A stretch of DNA of 8,343 nt, taken from assembly GCA_023444765.1 (NCBI GenBank), contig JAEXLY010000008.1, positions 1 to 8,343 on the forward strand. The letters are read 5' to 3'. Shown piece after piece: positions 1 to 5,855 of this stretch (positions within the stretch are counted from its first letter, which is position 1; each line of letters opens with the position of its first letter). This DNA is from Pseudomonadota bacterium (GTDB lineage: Bacteria; Pseudomonadota; Gammaproteobacteria; Xanthomonadales; Xanthomonadaceae). The position numbers were made by a program, and so were the translations under genes. The notes beneath the pieces are model-generated. The model had not been told where the DNA came from. It saw only the letters and a program-made list of their open reading frames with translations, and did no database searches.

Positions 1-1349
1 AAGCCACCCTGGCCCTGCGGCAGGGGCGCGAGCGCCTGGCCCTGCGTCGACTGCGTGCGCTGGTGGCCGACCCCGATCCGGCCGGGTGGCGCCATGCGCT
101 GACGGTGATCGCCACCGGTCCGCGCGATCCGGACGTGTCCGGCCGCATGATGCGGCGCCTGCTCGACGCCGGTGCGGTGCCCGACGAGCTGCAGGCCTGG
201 CTGGCATTCGGCGACCTCGCCCAGCGCCTGGAGCAAGGCGAGCTGGCGCGCGACGTGGTCGAGCGCATTGTCCGGAGATTCCCCGGAGAGCCCCGCATCG
301 GGTTGTTGCGCGCTTCCCTGCTGCGCGAGGCCGGCGACCTCGACGGCGCCCGCCAGGCCCTGGCCGGCGTTGGGGACGCCGCGGCGGCCGCGCCGGAACT
401 GCGCCTGGCCATGGCCGCCGAATACGACGCACTCGGCGACCCGGCAGCGGCCGAACGGGTGCTTGCGCAGGGTCCGCAGGACCGGCGCAGCTATACGCTG
501 CGCGCATCCTTGCTGGCGCGCGCCGACGACAAGGGTTCGCTGGCCTCGCTGTACGACGAGTTGCGCCGCGACGCCGCGAATCCCGACCCGCAGCAGCGCC
601 TGCTGCTCGGGCAGGTGGCCGAGTTCCTCGACCGCGACGCCGAGGCGCTGGAGTGGTACGACAGCGTCCCGGGCGGCGAAGCGCGACTGCAGGCGCGACT
701 GCGTGCGGCCAACGTGCTGCACGAACTCGGACGCCGGGAGGAGGCGTTCGCCGCCCTGCAGCGGCTGCAGGTGGACGGGTCCATCGACGAGAACGCCCGT
801 CGCGCCGCGTATCTGCTCGAGGGCGAACTGCGTGCCAGGGATGGGGATCTGGAAGCCGAGAACGACGCCTATGCCCGCGGCCTGGCCGACTGGCCGGACG
901 AACCTTCGCTGCTGTATGCGCGCGCGCTGATGTGGGAACGCCGCGACGACATCGCCCGCGCCGAGGCCGACCTGCGCCGCATTCTCGTTGCCGAACCCGA
1001 GAACGTGGCCGCGCTCAATGCCCTGGGTTACACCCTGGCCGACCGTACCGATCGCTACGAGGAGGCCCTGGAGCTGATCGACCGCGCGCGCGTGGCCGAA
1101 CCCGGAAACGCCGCCATCATCGACAGCTACGGCTGGGTGCTCTACCGGCTCGGCCGCCTCGACGAGGCGCTGGTGGAACTGCGCCGCGCCTACACCCTGC
1201 AGAAGGACGCCGAGATCGCCGCCCATATCGCCGAGGTGCTCTGGGTGTTGGGCAGGCGCGAGGAGGCCCGGCGCTATTTCGACGACGCGCGCCGGCTCGA
1301 TCCCGGGAACCGCTCGCTGCTGCGCGCGCTGGAGAAGACCGGGGCATGA
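1..1349 (+). CDS. TPR-repeat protein, C-terminal part (5' end outside window), LbcA-like
   Basis: The reading frame is open from the left edge (first complete codon at 3, 448 codons visible) to TGA at 1347-1349. The GTG at 63 is therefore probably internal and the gene is 5'-truncated by the window. The protein is Ala/Arg/Leu/Glu-rich and made of degenerate 34-residue TPR helix pairs. The clearest three are at the C-terminus: ALNALGYTLAD (about 1011-1043), DSYGWVLYRLG (about 1122-1154) and AHIAEVLWVLGRREEA (about 1221-1268), with Pro-Gly/Asn turns (AEPGN, LDPGN) between them. Proteins with this ending encoded just upstream of lolB are known in pseudomonads. The P. aeruginosa counterpart, LbcA (PA4667), is an outer-membrane TPR lipoprotein that partners the periplasmic protease CtpA in degrading cell-wall hydrolases. 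That function is inferred from synteny and fold only, and the N-terminus that would show a lipobox is not visible. The last four bases overlap lolB (ATGA), implying translational coupling. Confidence 0.85.
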   Translation, partial: ATLALRQGRERLALRRLRALVADPDPAGWRHALTVIATGPRDPDVSGRMMRRLLDAGAVPDELQAWLAFGDLAQRLEQGELARDVVERIVRRFPGEPRIGLLRASLLREAGDLDGARQALAGVGDAAAAAPELRLAMAAEYDALGDPAAAERVLAQGPQDRRSYTLRASLLARADDKGSLASLYDELRRDAANPDPQQRLLLGQVAEFLDRDAEALEWYDSVPGGEARLQARLRAANVLHELGRREEAFAALQRLQVDGSIDENARRAAYLLEGELRARDGDLEAENDAYARGLADWPDEPSLLYARALMWERRDDIARAEADLRRILVAEPENVAALNALGYTLADRTDRYEEALELIDRARVAEPGNAAIIDSYGWVLYRLGRLDEALVELRRAYTLQKDAEIAAHIAEVLWVLGRREEARRYFDDARRLDPGNRSLLRALEKTGA

Positions 1350-2341
1350 GGCGCCTGGCAATCACCGCAATGGCCGCGCTGGCCGCGGCGTCGCTGTCGG
1401 CCTGTGTCTCGCAGCCGGAGCGTGCCCCGCAACCGGTCGATCCGGCGCAGGTGCGCCTGGCCCAGATGCAGCGCGCCTCGCTGGCCGAGTGGAGCCTGTC
1501 GGGCCGGGTCGCGATTTCAGGCGCGCGCCAGGGCGGCAGCGGACGCATCGACTGGTCACAGCGCGGCGACCGCTACGAAATCACCCTGGCCGCGCCGGTG
1601 ACCCGCCAGGGTTGGCGGCTCGCGGGCGACGACGCGTCGGCCCGGCTCGAAGGCGTCGAGGGCGGTCCCCGGGACAGTGGCGACGTCGAAGACCTGCTGT
1701 TGGCCGCGACCGGCTGGGAGATCCCCGTGCGGGCCATGGTCGACTGGGTGCGGGCGGTGCCCGCCCCCGAGGGTGCGTACGGGCCGGCCCGGGTGACGCC
1801 GGGCGCCGAAGGCCTGCCAGCCGCGATCGGCCAAGGCGGCTGGCGCATCGAGTACCGGGACTGGTACGAGGCGGGCATTGGCCAGCCTGCCTTGCCGCGG
1901 CGGATCGAGGCCACGCGCGGCGACGCGCGAGTGCGCTTGCTCGTGGACGGCTGGACCGTGGTGCCGGGCGCGACGGAAGCGCCCGCGACATCCGGGGCGG
2001 CGACGGCGTCACCCGACGAGGCCCTGGCCGAGGCCCTGCAGGCGTTGCGTCTGGACGATCCGGCCGCCGACATGCGTTCGCGCGTCGCGGCCGGCGACCT
2101 GCGGCCGGTCGCCGTGTGCGGTTTCGCCTGCCTGGCGCCGGGCTTCGGCCCCGGCGGCGGTGCGGTGACAGGGCGCGACCGCGAACTGCGGATCCTTGAC
2201 GGCAGCGGCGACGTGGTCATCGGCGAGCGTCATCTGGCACTGAAACTCCAGGCCGAAGCCTACGCCCACGCCTACAACCGCGCGCTGGCGGCGTGGCTGG
2301 CGGCACGCCCGGGCGGCGGCGGGCCACGGCCGGCGGACTGA
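1346..2341 (+). CDS. lolB: Outer-membrane lipoprotein LolB with extra C-terminal domain
   Basis: LolB accepts lipoproteins from periplasmic LolA and inserts them into the inner leaflet of the outer membrane. The start is the ATG overlapping the upstream stop, with GGAG at 1331-1334 as a plausible ribosome binding site. Residues 1-20 form a lipoprotein signal: MRRLA, a hydrophobic Ala/Leu run, then lipobox L17-S18-A19-C20. Residues about 46-206 form the LolB barrel: LAEWSLSGRVAI, GSGRIDWSQ, the loop APVTRQGWRL, the helix DVEDLLLAATGWEIPV, DWVRA, and strands WRIEYRDW and RVRLLVDGWTV. LolB is usually near 200 residues, but this protein has 331. An Ala/Thr/Ser-rich linker (about 207-224) leads to a domain at about 226-320 with C258-GFA-C262, GSGDVVIGERH and a helix ending YAHAYNRAL. 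I do not recognise that domain securely. The frame is continuous with no stop, so it is a true extension in this assembly. ispE follows after three bases in the same frame. Confidence 0.88.
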   Translation: MRRLAITAMAALAAASLSACVSQPERAPQPVDPAQVRLAQMQRASLAEWSLSGRVAISGARQGGSGRIDWSQRGDRYEITLAAPVTRQGWRLAGDDASARLEGVEGGPRDSGDVEDLLLAATGWEIPVRAMVDWVRAVPAPEGAYGPARVTPGAEGLPAAIGQGGWRIEYRDWYEAGIGQPALPRRIEATRGDARVRLLVDGWTVVPGATEAPATSGAATASPDEALAEALQALRLDDPAADMRSRVAAGDLRPVAVCGFACLAPGFGPGGGAVTGRDRELRILDGSGDVVIGERHLALKLQAEAYAHAYNRALAAWLAARPGGGGPRPAD

Positions 2342-2344
2342 GCG

Positions 2345-3232
2345 GTGGTGGCGCATCCGGGGGCCGCGGCCTGGTCGTCCTGGCCGGCGCCGGCCAAGCT
2401 CAACCTGTTCCTGCGCATTCCCCGCAGGCGCGCCGCCGGCTACCACGAGCTGCAGACCGTGTTCCGGCTGCTGGACTGGGGCGACACCGTCCACCTGCGC
2501 AGGCGGCAGGATGGTCGGGTCCGCCGCTGCGGCGCTTCGGTCCCGGGCGTGGCGGAGGCGGACGACCTGCTCGTTCGTGCGGCCAACATCCTGCGATTGG
2601 AAGCCAACGTCGCCCAAGGTGTCGATATCCGCATCGACAAGCGTATTCCCTCCGGTGCCGGCTTCGGCGGTGGTTCCTCGGACGCGGCGACGGTGCTGCG
2701 CGCGCTCGAGCGCCTCTGGGGCCTGGATCTGGGGGTCGACCGTCTGGCCGCCCTCGGCCTGCGCCTGGGCGCGGACGTGCCGGTATTCGTACGCGGGCAG
2801 AATGCCTGGGCGGAGGGCGTGGGCGAGGTGCTGACCCCGGTCGCGCTGCCGCCGGCCTGGTACCTGCTGGTCGACCCCGGTGTCCACGTGGCGACCGCGG
2901 CGCTCTTCCAGGCCCCTGAATTGACCAGAAATGCCCCACCCGCGACAATAGCCGACTTCGTTTCGGGAGCTGGGCTCGGCAATGCGTTCGAGCCGGTGCT
3001 GCGCCGCCGCGAACCTGCCGTGGAGGCGGTGTTCTCGGCGCTGTCGCGCGTCGGCACGCCGCATCTCACCGGGTCGGGCAGCGGCTGTTTCGTGGAGTTC
3101 GCCACGCGCGAATCCGCCATGGCCGCGCTGTCCTCCCTGCCGTCGGGTCTTCGGGCCTGGGTCGTGGCAGGGGCGCCGCGCTCGCCGTTGCTGGATGCAC
3201 TCGAAGGTCGGGACGTGATTGGTGACTGGTGA
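2345..3232 (+). CDS. ispE: 4-diphosphocytidyl-2-C-methyl-D-erythritol kinase
   Basis: This is a GHMP-superfamily kinase that uses ATP to phosphorylate the 2-hydroxyl of CDP-methylerythritol, the fourth step of the MEP isoprenoid pathway. It is cytosolic and 295 aa long, close to the usual 280-300. Visible motifs are PAKLNLFLRI at 16-25 (Lys18 corresponds to catalytic Lys10 of E. coli), the glycine-rich ATP loop SGAGFGGGSSDAA at 103-115, GADVPVF at 142-148 (Asp144 corresponds to catalytic Asp141), GVGEVLTPV at 158-166 and the GHMP C-terminal motif LTGSGSGCF at 241-249. The start is GTG 2345, or equally GTG 2348, only 3 nt after the lolB stop and in the same frame. No strong Shine-Dalgarno sequence lies ahead of it, so coupling to lolB translation is likely. 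The final residues (VIGDW) and the stop are encoded inside the left arm of the palindromic repeat at 3214-3284, so the C-terminal tail is repeat-derived. Confidence 0.95.
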   Translation: MVAHPGAAAWSSWPAPAKLNLFLRIPRRRAAGYHELQTVFRLLDWGDTVHLRRRQDGRVRRCGASVPGVAEADDLLVRAANILRLEANVAQGVDIRIDKRIPSGAGFGGGSSDAATVLRALERLWGLDLGVDRLAALGLRLGADVPVFVRGQNAWAEGVGEVLTPVALPPAWYLLVDPGVHVATAALFQAPELTRNAPPATIADFVSGAGLGNAFEPVLRRREPAVEAVFSALSRVGTPHLTGSGSGCFVEFATRESAMAALSSLPSGLRAWVVAGAPRSPLLDALEGRDVIGDW

Positions 3233-3284
3233 TTCGAAGCGGCAAGGCCACCGTGCTGTTTCGAATCGCCAATCACGAATCACG
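3214..3284. repeat. Palindromic heptamer repeat, copy 1 (ispE 3' end)
   Basis: The left arm 3214-3238 and right arm 3260-3284 are inverted copies that match at 22 of 25 positions, separated by a 21-nt loop (3239-3259). The left arm reads as tandem heptamers close to GTGATTG (CGTGATT-GGTGACT-GGTGATT-CG). The right arm shares 23 identical bases (3261-3283) with copy 3 (5901-5923). It overlaps the last codons and stop of ispE and ends 8 nt before tRNA-Gln. No U-run follows the stem, so it is not a canonical intrinsic terminator. It could still slow transcription, protect mRNA 3' ends or guide processing. Confidence 0.9.
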
Positions 3285-3292
3285 TCTATTAC

Positions 3293-3368
3293 AGGGGCGT
3301 CGCCAAGTGGTTAAGGCACCGGGTTTTGATCCCGGCATGCGTAGGTTCGAATCCTTCCGCCCCTGCCA
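3293..3368 (+). tRNA. tRNA-Gln (anticodon TTG)
   Basis: A full cloverleaf of 76 nt including encoded CCA. The acceptor stem is AGGGGCG 3293-3299 with CGCCCCT 3358-3364. The D stem GCC/GGC is at 3302-3304 and 3315-3317. The anticodon stem CCGGG/CCCGG (3319-3323, 3331-3335) holds loop TTTTGAT with anticodon TTG at 3326-3328. The T loop TTCGAAT is at 3346-3352. The discriminator is G3365, as expected for glutaminyl-tRNA synthetase recognition, followed by CCA 3366-3368. The T stem GTAGG/CCTTC contains one T-T mismatch (3342 with 3356). No separate promoter is evident, so it is probably cut from a lolB-ispE-tRNA-prs transcript. A tRNA-Gln between ispE and prs is also known in Pseudomonas. Confidence 0.96.
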
Positions 3369-3375
3369 GTTGGAA

Positions 3376-3448
3376 CCGTGATCCGTGACTGGTGGTCCGG
3401 CAAGCGTGCGCATGCGCCCGCCGTTCCCCGTCGCAAATCACGAATCAC
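3376..3448. repeat. Palindromic heptamer repeat, copy 2 (degenerate, tRNA-Gln/prs gap)
   Basis: The left arm is about 3376-3399 (CCGTGATCCGTGACTGGTGG...) and the right arm about 3427-3448. The right arm contains AATCACGAATCAC, identical to the core of the right arms of copies 1 and 3. The arms pair less well than in the other copies (roughly ten of the fifteen inner bases), and the loop of about 27 nt contains its own short palindrome GCGCATGCGC. It starts 7 nt after the CCA end of tRNA-Gln. It looks like an older, decayed copy of the same element. Confidence 0.75.
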
Positions 3449-3488
3449 CCATCCCGAACCATTCCTTCCCAATCCCGGCTGTCATGAC

Positions 3489-4448
3489 ATGAACGAAGAT
3501 CGGAACCTGTTGATCTTCTCGGGCAACGCGAACCGTACGCTGGCGCAGTCCGTGTGCCGCGAACTCGGCGTGCGGCCGGGCAAGGCCCTGGTCTCGACCT
3601 TCTCCGACGGCGAGGCCCAGGTCGAGATCGAGGAGAACGTGCGGCGGCAGGACGTGTTCGTCATCCAGCCCACCTGCGCACCCTCGGCCGAGCACCTGAT
3701 GGAGCTGCTGGCGCTGATCGACGCGCTCAAGCGCGCGTCGGCCGCCTCGGTGACCGCGGTGGTGCCGTACTTCGGCTACGCCCGCCAGGACCGGCGCATG
3801 CGCTCCTCGCGCGTGCCGATCACCGCCAAGCTGGTGGCCAAGATGTTCACCGCCGCGGGTGCCGACGGCGTGTTGACCGTGGACCTGCATGCCGACCAGA
3901 TCCAGGGCTTCTTCGACATTCCGGTCGACAACGTCTACGCCTCGCCGCTGCTGCTGGCCGACATCTGGCGCGCGCATGGCACCGACAACCTGATCGTGGT
4001 CTCGCCCGACGTGGGCGGCGTGGTCCGCGCCCGCGCCATCGCCAAGCGCTTGGATGACGCCGACCTGGCCATCATCGACAAGCGCCGCCCCAAGGCCAAC
4101 GTGGCCACGGTGATGAACATCATCGGCGACGTCGAGGGCAAGACCTGCGTGCTGGTCGACGACATCGTCGATACCGCCGGGACGCTCTGCGCCGCCGCCG
4201 GCGCGCTCAAGGCCAATGGCGCGCAGAAGGTCGTGGCCTACTGCACCCACCCGGTGCTGTCGGGCGCGGCGATCGACAACATCACCCGCTCGCAGCTGGA
4301 CGAGCTGGTGGTCACCGATACCATCCCGCTGTCCGATGCCGCGCGCGCGTGCAGCCGCATCCGCCAGCTCAGCGTCGCCGAGATGCTGGCCGAGACGATC
4401 CGCCGGATCGCCTTCGGAGAATCCGTCAGTTCGCTCTACCTGGACTGA
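3489..4448 (+). CDS. prs: Ribose-phosphate pyrophosphokinase (PRPP synthetase)
   Basis: This enzyme transfers pyrophosphate from ATP to ribose 5-phosphate to make PRPP, the precursor of purines, pyrimidines, histidine, tryptophan and NAD. It is a cytosolic class I enzyme, usually hexameric. The protein has 319 aa (E. coli 315). Motifs: FSGNAN 10-15, FSDGE 38-42, PYFGYARQDRR 93-103, the metal/ATP segment VDLHADQIQGFF 131-142 with His134, the flexible-loop residues Lys198 and Arg200 in DKRRPKANV, and the PRPP-binding loop VLVDDIVDTAGT 221-232. The ATG at 3489 is chosen because family similarity begins there; a GTG at 3378 in the same frame would add 37 residues read through repeat DNA. No clear Shine-Dalgarno sequence precedes the start. 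It follows ispE and tRNA-Gln, as in other gammaproteobacteria, and precedes rplY. Confidence 0.97.
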   Translation: MNEDRNLLIFSGNANRTLAQSVCRELGVRPGKALVSTFSDGEAQVEIEENVRRQDVFVIQPTCAPSAEHLMELLALIDALKRASAASVTAVVPYFGYARQDRRMRSSRVPITAKLVAKMFTAAGADGVLTVDLHADQIQGFFDIPVDNVYASPLLLADIWRAHGTDNLIVVSPDVGGVVRARAIAKRLDDADLAIIDKRRPKANVATVMNIIGDVEGKTCVLVDDIVDTAGTLCAAAGALKANGAQKVVAYCTHPVLSGAAIDNITRSQLDELVVTDTIPLSDAARACSRIRQLSVAEMLAETIRRIAFGESVSSLYLD

Positions 4449-4454
4449 CAACGC

Positions 4455-4500
4455 CGCTCACCTGGTCGCGGGTGAGCGTTTCCAACCGCCGCGAGGCGGT
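4455..4500 (+). other. Two tandem hairpins in the rplY leader
   Basis: The 79-nt prs-rplY gap contains two perfect stem-loops. The first is CGCTCACC 4455-4462 with GGTGAGCG 4471-4478, an 8-bp stem with an 8-nt loop followed by TTTCC. The second is ACCGCC 4485-4490 with GGCGGT 4495-4500 around a GCGA tetraloop. The GCGA loop fits the stable GNRA class. The short T-run makes the first at best a weak attenuator. They may instead be RNA processing or translational control elements. Function is inferred only. Confidence 0.45.
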
Positions 4501-4527
4501 CTACTACGCAAAGAAGAGAAGCAAAAC

Positions 4528-5166
4528 ATGGCAACGACTCATGAAATCAAGGTCGAGCGCCGCACGGACGAAGGGAAGGGTGCGAGCCGCCGCCTTCGCC
4601 GCGCAGCCAAGATCCCGGCCATCGTCTACGGTGGCGACAACGCCCCCGTCAGCATCCAGCTCGACCACGAGCCGGTGTGGGTGGCCAGCCAGAACGAGTG
4701 GTTCTACTCCTCGATCCTGGACCTCAGCCTGGGCGGCGACATCCAGAAGGTGCTGTTGCGCGACATCCAGCGCCACCCGTACAAGCAGCTGATCATGCAC
4801 CTGGACTTCCAGCGCGTGAACGACAAGGAGGTGCTGCGCACCTCGGTCCCGCTGCACTTCGTCAACGAAGACAAGTCGCCGGCGGGCAAGTCCTCCGAGG
4901 TCGTGGTGACCCACGAGCTCAAGGAGATCAGTGTCGAGTGCCTGCCGTCCGACCTGCCCGAATCGATCGAAGTCGACCTCGGCGAGCTCAAGCTCGGCGA
5001 CATCGTCTACCTGTCGGACATCAAGCTGCCCAAGGGCGTCGAGATCCCGCAGCTGAAGCTGGGCAAGGACCACGACGACGCCGTGGTGATCGCCAAGCAC
5101 GGCCGCGAGGAAGTGGCGGCCGACGAGGCCGCCGAGGGCGGCGAGGCGGCCGGCGAGGAAAAGTGA
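4528..5166 (+). CDS. rplY: 50S ribosomal protein L25, long CTC/TL5 form
   Basis: L25 binds 5S rRNA in the central protuberance of the large ribosomal subunit. This is the two-domain CTC form of 212 aa, not the 94-aa E. coli form. The 5S-binding barrel occupies about residues 5-95, opening with the hallmark GKGASRRLRRAAKIPAIVYG (16-35) and including HPYKQLIMHLDFQRV. The TL5-like C-terminal domain at about 98-190 includes VPLHFVNED, EISVECLPSDLPESIEVD and LKLGDIVYLSDI. It ends in an acidic Ala/Glu-rich tail of about 20 residues. The start ATG 4528 follows a purine-rich AAGAAGAGAAG (4511-4521) that can serve as ribosome binding site, and the family's N-terminus fits it. The same frame is open further upstream into prs, but that portion is a prs shadow. 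It probably belongs to a prs-rplY-pth transcript. Confidence 0.96.
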   Translation: MATTHEIKVERRTDEGKGASRRLRRAAKIPAIVYGGDNAPVSIQLDHEPVWVASQNEWFYSSILDLSLGGDIQKVLLRDIQRHPYKQLIMHLDFQRVNDKEVLRTSVPLHFVNEDKSPAGKSSEVVVTHELKEISVECLPSDLPESIEVDLGELKLGDIVYLSDIKLPKGVEIPQLKLGKDHDDAVVIAKHGREEVAADEAAEGGEAAGEEK

Positions 5167-5260
5167 CCGCCGCCTAGCGGAGGTCCGTCCCGGTCGCGAC
5201 GGGCCGGCTGCGGCGCGACGCCCTGGTGCGGTCGCCGTCGCCGGCCGGTCGGTCCGCGCC

Positions 5261-5266
5261 GGGGAG
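5261..5266 (+). promoter_or_regulatory. Shine-Dalgarno site deciding the pth start
   Basis: GGGGAG lies 7 nt before ATG 5274. It supports that start over the in-frame ATG-less extension back to GTG 5226, which would add 16 residues (SPSPAGRSAPG...) unlike the family. Confidence 0.65.
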
Positions 5267-5273
5267 CGGCACG

Positions 5274-5855
5274 ATGGAAGGACTACGACTCATCGTCGGC
5301 CTCGGCAACCCGGGGCCAGAGCACGCGCGGACCCGGCACAATGCCGGGTTCCGCTTCGTCGATGCGCTGGCCGGACGCGGCGGCGCCCGCTTCGGCATCG
5401 AGTCGAAGCTGTTCGGCGAGACGGCGAAGGTCGACATCGGCGGGCGCCCGGTGTGGCTGCTGCGCCCGGCGACCTTCATGAACCTCAGCGGCAAGTCGGT
5501 CATGGCCGCTCTGCGTTACTGGAAGATCGAGCCGGAGCAGGCCCTGCTCGCGCACGACGAGCTCGACCTGCCGCCCGGCGTGGCGCGGCTCAAGTTCGAT
5601 GGTGGCCACGGCGGCCAGAACGGCCTGCGCGACACCATCCGGCTGCTCGGGCACGGCCGCTTCCACCGCCTGCGCATCGGCATCGGCCATCCGGGGCACA
5701 AGGACCGGGTCGTGTCCTGGGTGCTGGGCCGGCCCGGCAACGAGGACGACATCCTGATCAACCGCGCCATCGACGACGCCATCGACGTGCTGCCGCTGGC
5801 GGTCGACGGCGATTTCAACGAGGCGATGAAGCGGTTGCATACCGGGAAGCCGTAA
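5274..5855 (+). CDS. pth: Peptidyl-tRNA hydrolase
   Basis: Pth cleaves the ester bond of peptidyl-tRNAs dropped from ribosomes, recycling tRNA; it is essential in bacteria. The protein has 193 aa (E. coli 194). Motifs: LIVGLGNPGPEH 6-17, TRHNAGF 20-26 with catalytic His22 (E. coli His20), PATFMNLSGKSV 65-76 with Asn70, AHDELDLPPG 93-102 with Asp95 (E. coli Asp93), GGHGGQNGLRD 110-120 with Asn116, and HRLRIGIGHPG. Where E. coli has His113 in GGHNGL, this protein has Gln115. The change is conservative and I believe it occurs in relatives, but it is worth noting. The start is set by GGGGAG 7 nt upstream and by family length. The gene follows rplY after 107 nt of GC-rich spacer with no convincing terminator. 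The stop TAA abuts palindromic repeat copy 3. Confidence 0.96.
   Translation: MEGLRLIVGLGNPGPEHARTRHNAGFRFVDALAGRGGARFGIESKLFGETAKVDIGGRPVWLLRPATFMNLSGKSVMAALRYWKIEPEQALLAHDELDLPPGVARLKFDGGHGGQNGLRDTIRLLGHGRFHRLRIGIGHPGHKDRVVSWVLGRPGNEDDILINRAIDDAIDVLPLAVDGDFNEAMKRLHTGKP

Noticed and set aside
63..65. GTG 63 as start of the TPR gene
   Set aside because: The frame is open to the window edge with similar Arg/Leu/Ala-rich coding character, TPR proteins at this locus are longer, and a signal sequence would be expected further upstream.
2009..3283. 424-codon open frame on the minus strand across lolB and ispE
   Set aside because: It lies antisense to two well-recognised genes, has an Arg/Gly/Ala-rich low-information translation, and is the usual by-product of high GC content. 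The same applies to the long minus-strand frames at 3438-4451 and 5913-7226.
3214..3284. Copy 1 as an intrinsic terminator of ispE
   Set aside because: The stem is long but interrupted, has a 21-nt loop and no T-run, and the downstream tRNA-Gln seems to need readthrough from ispE.
3378..3488. N-terminal extension of prs from GTG 3378
   Set aside because: The added 37 residues are encoded by repeat copy 2 and have no counterpart in PRPP synthetases; the ATG at 3489 gives the normal family length.
5167..5260. Hairpins in the rplY-pth spacer
   Set aside because: Several short GC-rich inverted matches exist (such as CCCG/CGGG around 5190-5205), but none is long or followed by a T-run, so I cannot call a terminator or regulatory site.
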